From Symsagittifera roscoffensis (taxonomy: Eukaryota > Xenacoelomorpha > Acoela > Convolutidae): 64,000 bases of DNA. A model generated the notes under the pieces. It made no database searches and had not been told where the DNA came from. It was given only the letters and a program-made list of their open reading frames with translations. Positions 58,513-64,000 of this stretch are shown here, piece after piece. The stretch lies in contig NC_087068.1 of NCBI RefSeq assembly GCF_963678635.1, positions 12,218,027 through 12,282,026 of the forward strand. The letters run 5' to 3'. The number at the start of each line of letters is the position of its first letter. Positions within the stretch are counted from its first letter, which is position 1. Position numbers and translations under genes: made by a program.

Positions 58513-61440
58513 CAATCCATTTTTAACGGAATATTTTACATCATTCAAAAGGTATTGCTGTGAGTTCAAATTTAAAAATAGATTTCACCTGTGATCATTT
58601 TTCTTTAAATTATGGAGGGTTGAAATTACTAATTTGGCCAATTTGGGCTAATTAACGCGCGATATTTTTTGTGCTAATTGAACAATTTTTCATTTTTTTG
58701 ACAATTTCTTTCAAGTTTTAGAAAATGAAGTCTAGGTCATAGAAGGGCTTCCGAACATAAAAGGGCTTGTTCAGGCAGTCGGAACGTTATTCATGCTTTA
58801 CCCTGATACGAGCAGCCTTGTTTAATTTTGTCATTGTTAAGGTTTTCTTTCATAGAAAATGACGGAATGATCGTGCTTGAGGTATTTTTTCTTCTAACAA
58901 AATTGGCTTTTTAACAAGCAATTTTTGACAGAGTTTTAAAATATTGTTTTTAAGATAATGTTTTGACTTGAGCTCAATTTTTAAAAAATATATTTCACCT
59001 GTTATCATTATTCGCGAAGTTCTGGGGCTGCTAATTCAGGCGAGCTATTTGAATTGAAGCGAGCTATTTGGTCTATTTATTACTTCGCTTCAAGCAAAAA
59101 AAAATTGCTTTGTTTTTACAGCGTATGGGGTGATGATTTACAAAATATTAATTTTTTTTCATTTTTTTTTTAATTTGGTCTACTTTCTAAAAGCAAACAC
59201 TACTCAATAAACCTTAACATGCAGTCAGAGCATTCAAGGCCTCGGCCTGATACGTACGATTTTTTTAAAACGATCATGTAAGCTCGCATGATAACACTGT
59301 CGCATATTTGATTTAAAGGCTGTTTGCACTAGCACCAAAACTTTCATTTCAAACGTTACGGAGAATTCGAATGTTTTTTGCTTGGCTAGGTTCTTGTGGA
59401 ATTTTTTTATAACGAGAAATAGTTCACTTCTTTTTGGTAATTGAAACCAGTTGCCGGGCAGGTATTGTACAGAATGACTAATCTTATGTTTATTTGTTAA
59501 AGACACTGATATAAAATTCAGAAAAAACTTTAAATAAACTAAAACTTGTTAAGCATTATTAAGCATTTTTAGTTGATTAAAATTTTCTGAATCCGTATTG
59601 TATCGCTTTTCAAAAAAAAGTGATTGAAAGCTTGTGCTCAGCTGTTTTTTTTTCACACCGATTTCGACTTTTTACTTAGCCATTTAAAATTTGATCATGT
59701 TTTCTAAAGTTGTCAATGGCAATTGAAGATAATTACGCCAAGATGTTTTTCGTGCTATTAACGCGTCGGAGTTTTAATCCGTCTTCAGATTGTTACGAAC
59801 TGAATTGAAGCATGCTAGTTAGTCTATTTAATAATTTGCTTTATGCTGTTTACATAGCTTGTGCTGGATGGTTTTCAAAAAAGAAATAAAAAAATTGGAA
59901 AAATGTGCTGAAAAGGCTTCTGTAGTACTGATTTGCATTAATCAGAATAAAAGAATTTTTAAATAAATTATCTTGTTTTTTAATTATAAACAAAAACTGA
60001 TATGGAGGAAAATTGTTTGAAATTTTATCAATGTTTTTATGATGCACTTTGTTCGATGAAATTCCAAACCAAAATCTTAGCTTTAAAAAAAGTCACCTCA
60101 TTTGATTCAAAACTAAGGAGTGAAACAGAGTCAATTGTAGTTATTCTTACAATAATTGAACCTGCTCTACTTCGTGACCTCGAACCGATGAGTTGAAACG
60201 TTTTAATGTTTGGAATTTGGTTTGACTCTTCGCCAAACAAATTACATCATGAAACGCTGCTAATATCCTAACAATTTCTCTTCACGTTATTTTTTCTTAC
60301 GGTTTGAGAAAATTTCGTTTTTGATTGTTTACGTCCAATTACTTTAAATCAAAACTATAGAAGCTTGCTCAGCACAAAATTCAGCGAAAAAGCCATTAAT
60401 TAGGAAAACATGCATGAATAAAACATCAAATCAAAAAAAGTTATCAGAAATTGGCATATTTTTTTGCATATTCCAAAAAAATTACCTCAAGCATCAATGA
60501 TATAAATATTATTTTACATAAGAGAGACTCCGTAAAAAACGTGTTTCTTATTTACCAAGGAGATTTTTTAAATCTTCAAAAAATCAAATGTTTCTATGAC
60601 AAAATTAATTCAACCTACAAAAATAAAAAACCAAACGTAACAAAAATAGAATATTTCAAACTCAAGGAAGAAACCAATAGCTTGACGCTAAAATAGTAAA
60701 GGTGTGAATATCAGATATAAAACCATCAAACCAGTGCGCATCTCAATTTACATGAAGACACCACCCACTCTATAGGCAATTATCTGGCCTCTTTCGTCTT
60801 CTCCGAGATGTAATTTGTTCTGGTTAAATCTAGTAAATTGTTTAAAAAAATGTCTCCTTTTTAAAAATAATTACATTTTTTATTAGTGTTTTAACACCAG
60901 AATTTTTTATTATAAGAATAGTTTTTAACAGTGAATTCTAGAGTAATTCTAGCGTTCAACTTCAGAGCTCATGACAAAAATGGTCCTCATCTGAAATTAT
61001 TGTATAAAAAATGAAAACCAAAAAAAAAATATTTTGTGGCAGTATGTATGACAATATCTGTAATTGAAAATGTTACAAGCCATAAGCAATCTTACTCGAG
61101 AAAAAGGCATTTTTAAAGAATCATGTGATTCTATATTTGGAAGCTTACAGAGTGGATGGCGGCAAAGTGGTCTTCCATCATTTTGGACACACTGATAAAA
61201 GTTTCTACATTAAATCTACATTAAAACAAACTATAATGTCATTTTTGGAAGACATTTTGAAAACTTTGAAAATAATAGCAACGAAATTAAATTATACAAC
61301 CAAAAATTGTTTGTACTTAATATGAAGATGAATGTTATCTCGCGATAACTTTGAAATGGAGAAGTTATCTTGACAGAATCTTGCAAGGCATTTGAAAAAA
61401 ATTGCAAATAGCCAACCTGAAAATTTTTCTGACCTAAAAA
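58513..61440. other. No gene recognised; MITE fragments
   Basis: Half-elements of the 40684 MITE family appear at about 58770-58825 (GGCAGTCGGAACGTTATTCA) and 59222-59260 (GCAGTCAGAGCATTCAAGGC). ORFs such as 59234-59506 (-), 60002-60196 (+) and 60451-60696 (+) are AT-driven and show no recognised family. Confidence 0.45.
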
Positions 61441-62620
61441 AACTCCGACCTAAAAAAAGACTCTGAACTAAAAAAAACTGTATGGCTGGATGGGTATTTT
61501 CTTATACCCAGTGATTCACTCTTGGCAAATCTTTCTAACATGTCAAATATATGCTTGCGAAAAAGTAATTTATCAAAACTTGTGGTCCAAGATCTTGTCA
61601 AGATATACATGGCTTCATGGAGCACGAAAACCTTGGAAAGATCCGGAAAAATTTGGTCAAGATCTTGTTAAGATATCCATGATACTTATTTAAAAAAACT
61701 AAAAGCTCAATAATATTTGCATTGGTAATTATAAACAAGTTCATGTCTTTTCAAATAGAATTCAGTAAGTTTTCTATGTTTAATTTTTTGTTAAAATTTT
61801 TTTTGACGTTTTTCGAATCAGGTTCGTATGATTTTGATATATGACTTTTTGAAGAACAAAATCCAACTGATAAGGGAAGCACAACAATTTTCGAAATCAG
61901 CGTCAACGAGTCTTGTTTTTTCTAATAACGATTTGGTGGAAATGTGCTCAGCCATTTGCTCTTTTTAGATTTCGCAAGAAAGTTTACATGAGTATGTTCA
62001 AATTTATTCAAGCGATAGTTCACAAAAAAACAAAAGCTCATTACGAGGCCAAACTGTGCTTTTTGAGAAATATAAGTGGATTCCGCATCAAGGACGCTCC
62101 CTTTGTCTTTTTTTGTTCTTTCATTTCCTTTGATCGTTCCGATACAAATTAACATGCTTAAAGACTTGTCTCTGGAATCCAGGAACATACAGACACAAAT
62201 TTATGTGTCTATCCAGTGCACAGTTTGGTCTCATAATGCTAACAGGATGTTTTAATTACGATGCAATTAATTGGCTAGGTTTTTCTACTTATTGTTAAAT
62301 GATTCTTTAACAAGCCGCCCAATTTTTTAATATATTTGCAAAGCGGATCTGTTACGATCAATTTTTTTCTTTTCATTCGCTTTGTTTTCATTGGATTCGA
62401 GACCATCAATTGAAATTACAAAAATCAGGTTTCTAGACAGTTGCCATTCCTCTGGCAGCTGTCCTTTGTTAAAAGTTTTCCAAGATGTTGGAAAATTTTG
62501 CCAAGATCATATCAAGACTGCAAAGTAACAAAAATTACATGGCTCTTAGATATCTTCCATAACCATGGCAAAATTTTCCAAGATCGGACCACTGGGTACT
62601 TAAGCTTCTGAGCTTGTTAC
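61441..62620. repeat. AAGATCTTG-type degenerate repeats
   Basis: CCAAGATCTTGTCAAGATAT (about 61588) and TCAAGATCTTGTTAAGATAT (about 61656) are followed by A(C/T)CCATG-like text. Related phrases TTCCAAGATGTTGGAAAATT (about 62478), CCAAGATCATATCAAGA and TTTTCCAAGATCGG (about 62572) occur 900 bp away. Several are partly palindromic around AGATCT. Confidence 0.55.
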
Positions 62621-63394
62621 AATTTTTGTGATGTGTGATTTTCGTCATTATGTGGTTTTAGTTTATGCATTTTCAATAAAACTATCCCAAACAAATTTTT
62701 GTTTCAATTTTCGAAGAAAGTGACAAAATGTTGCAGGTCGAGAGGGTTTTCTCTCTAAACAAGTCGATTTATTACTTGGCTTCGACCGTTTTTTTTTAAA
62801 AACAGTTTGCGAGATAATGATACCACAATCTCTAAATTAAAAAAGTACTTTACTTGTGGTCCTTTTAGCAAAATTATTGCGGATCAATTTGGCGCTAATT
62901 TGACAACTTAAGTTCAATTTTAGAGATTAAGCGCGCAATTTAATCCTAATAAAGCAGAATAGAAAAATTAAACCATGGTTTTTTAAATAACCCGTGGGAG
63001 TTAAAATTAGAAAAATAGAATTTTTTTAAAAACAAATTTTTTGTTTTTGTTGAAAAATTTTGTAACTTTTTCAGAAAAACTTTGATTGAACTCAGAAGGC
63101 AGCCAGAACATTCAGCGTTTTGCCCGGATGTCGGCGGTTTTGTTTCATATACTTTAAAATATCAGTTTTAATTTCACATCTTTACTGCATTAAAATAAAA
63201 TTTTTGGTTTACTTTGCCATAACTTTGATCATTAGTGTCAATTAGGTCAAAAACTTTGTATGTTGTGTTGACATAGATAAGTTATAAAAAAAACAAGGTA
63301 GAATTTTTTTTTGGGATTTTCAACAATTTTTTTTAAGTTGACTAAATTGATTTTCGAGCTCTCCCAAAGCACTAAACAGACCCTGTTTTGGCCA
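62621..63394. other. No gene recognised; MITE fragment near 63090
   Basis: About 63088-63145 (GGCAGCCAGAACATTCAGCG, then TTTTGCCCGGATGTCGGCGG) is a diverged half-element of the 40684 family. The rest is AT-rich. Confidence 0.45.
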
Positions 63395-63702
63395 AATCTT
63401 CTGCACCGCAGTCAAAATTTTGAAAAAAGGACAAACAGGCTTCTTAGGCACTTTGTGGAAAACTTTGACAAAAACAGCGATCTGTTGGCGCTCGCTTCCC
63501 CCTAAAATTAGCAAGTACTGGCGACCAAGGTTCCTTTAGAAAAACTTTAGGATCTGTCAGCCAAAAATGGATATCTCAAATGAGTACAAAGGGGCGAACC
63601 TTTGGGTCGGCTGGGTGTTGAATCCCTGAGGGGGAGAGGTAATTTGTTCGCCCCTCGCCAACCCACCCCCCCCCCCCCCCCACCCTCTAAATCCGCTGAT
63701 CC
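63395..63702. mobile_element. hAT-like MITE fragment, third family member
   Basis: The interior matches the 29635 element: TTTTGAAAAAAGGAC.AACAGGCTT, TAGGCACTTTG.GGAAAA, GGCGCTCGCTTCCCCCT, AGTACAAAGGGG and TTTGGGTCG, then GAATCCCTGAG. The right end decays after CTCTAAATCCGC, without the final CCCCTG. The left end cannot be placed. A C run of about 15 lies at 63667-63682. Confidence 0.7.
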
Positions 63703-64000
63703 TTCCAATGCTCAACGGCTCCAAAATTAATCAAATATGAGAAGAGAACTTAACACCAACAGCTTTCCCATACAGATTTCCACCCAAAATTGGTTCAGAA
63801 CTTCTCATTACCTTGGATATTGTTTTCAACTTAGAACTTGCTAAAATTTTTATTTAATTTGGCAGCGTTTTTTCCTTTCACTTGGACATAGTTTTTCGAA
63901 GATGATCAAGTAAAATTAGAAGTAAAATGGGAAAATGCCATAGATGGCACCAGCTTCTACAAATATAGGTTAATAATATGTTGCCCGTTGAAGAAATAAA
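63703..64000. other. No gene recognised
   Basis: AT-rich window edge with no coding signal seen. Confidence 0.4.

Overview
This window looks like nuclear DNA of an invertebrate animal: AT-rich, gene-poor, packed with eukaryotic mobile elements, and containing intron-bearing genes for animal-type membrane and Cys-rich proteins. I cannot name the species. There is no bacterial signature such as operons, Shine-Dalgarno sites or dense ORFs. A run of 200 N at 17850-18049 is an assembly gap.

Layout. 0.9-9.7 kb: a decayed Ty3/gypsy-type retroelement on the minus strand (gag, PR, RT, RNase H, integrase). Its PR-RT-RH block is present twice in tandem with only about 20 differences. 9.7-13.4 kb: GGAGGGTTAC-rich sequence and a diverged tandem duplication with a conserved hairpin. 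13.7 kb: a possible 3' exon of a carnitine/choline acyltransferase-like gene. 14.5-16.3 kb: a broken Penelope-like element with a PHD-like insert inside its reverse transcriptase. 17.4-22.1 kb: small repeats, an inverted-repeat pair around the gap, and degraded ORFs. 22.1-29.2 kb: a complete and apparently young Ty3/gypsy LTR retrotransposon, with near-identical 259-bp LTRs, a 5-bp target duplication and one uninterrupted 2171-aa Gag-Pol. 29.6, 41.5 and 63.4 kb: hAT-like MITEs of one family. 31.5-34.9 kb: a four-exon, four-helix claudin/PMP22-like gene on the minus strand. 42.5 kb: a tRNA-derived SINE, with a related piece at 34.7 kb. 43.06-43.79 kb: a PLAC8/cornifelin-like gene on the minus strand. 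44.96-58.51 kb: a very large inverted repeat (arms about 4.7 and 5.3 kb, spacer about 3.6 kb). The arms carry MITE-capped tips, a paired ORF, TTAC/GTAA microsatellites and TGGA-rich tracts. Within the spacer is a further element: 104-bp inverted repeats enclosing a 216-bp tandem satellite. 58.5-64 kb: mostly unexplained AT-rich DNA with repeat fragments.

Functionally, only the claudin-like gene and the PLAC8-like gene look like intact host genes. They sit about 8 kb apart on the same strand and I see no evidence that they are functionally linked. The intact retrotransposon is the only element here that looks capable of autonomous activity. Domain and family names below come from motif recognition by eye; no database search was possible.
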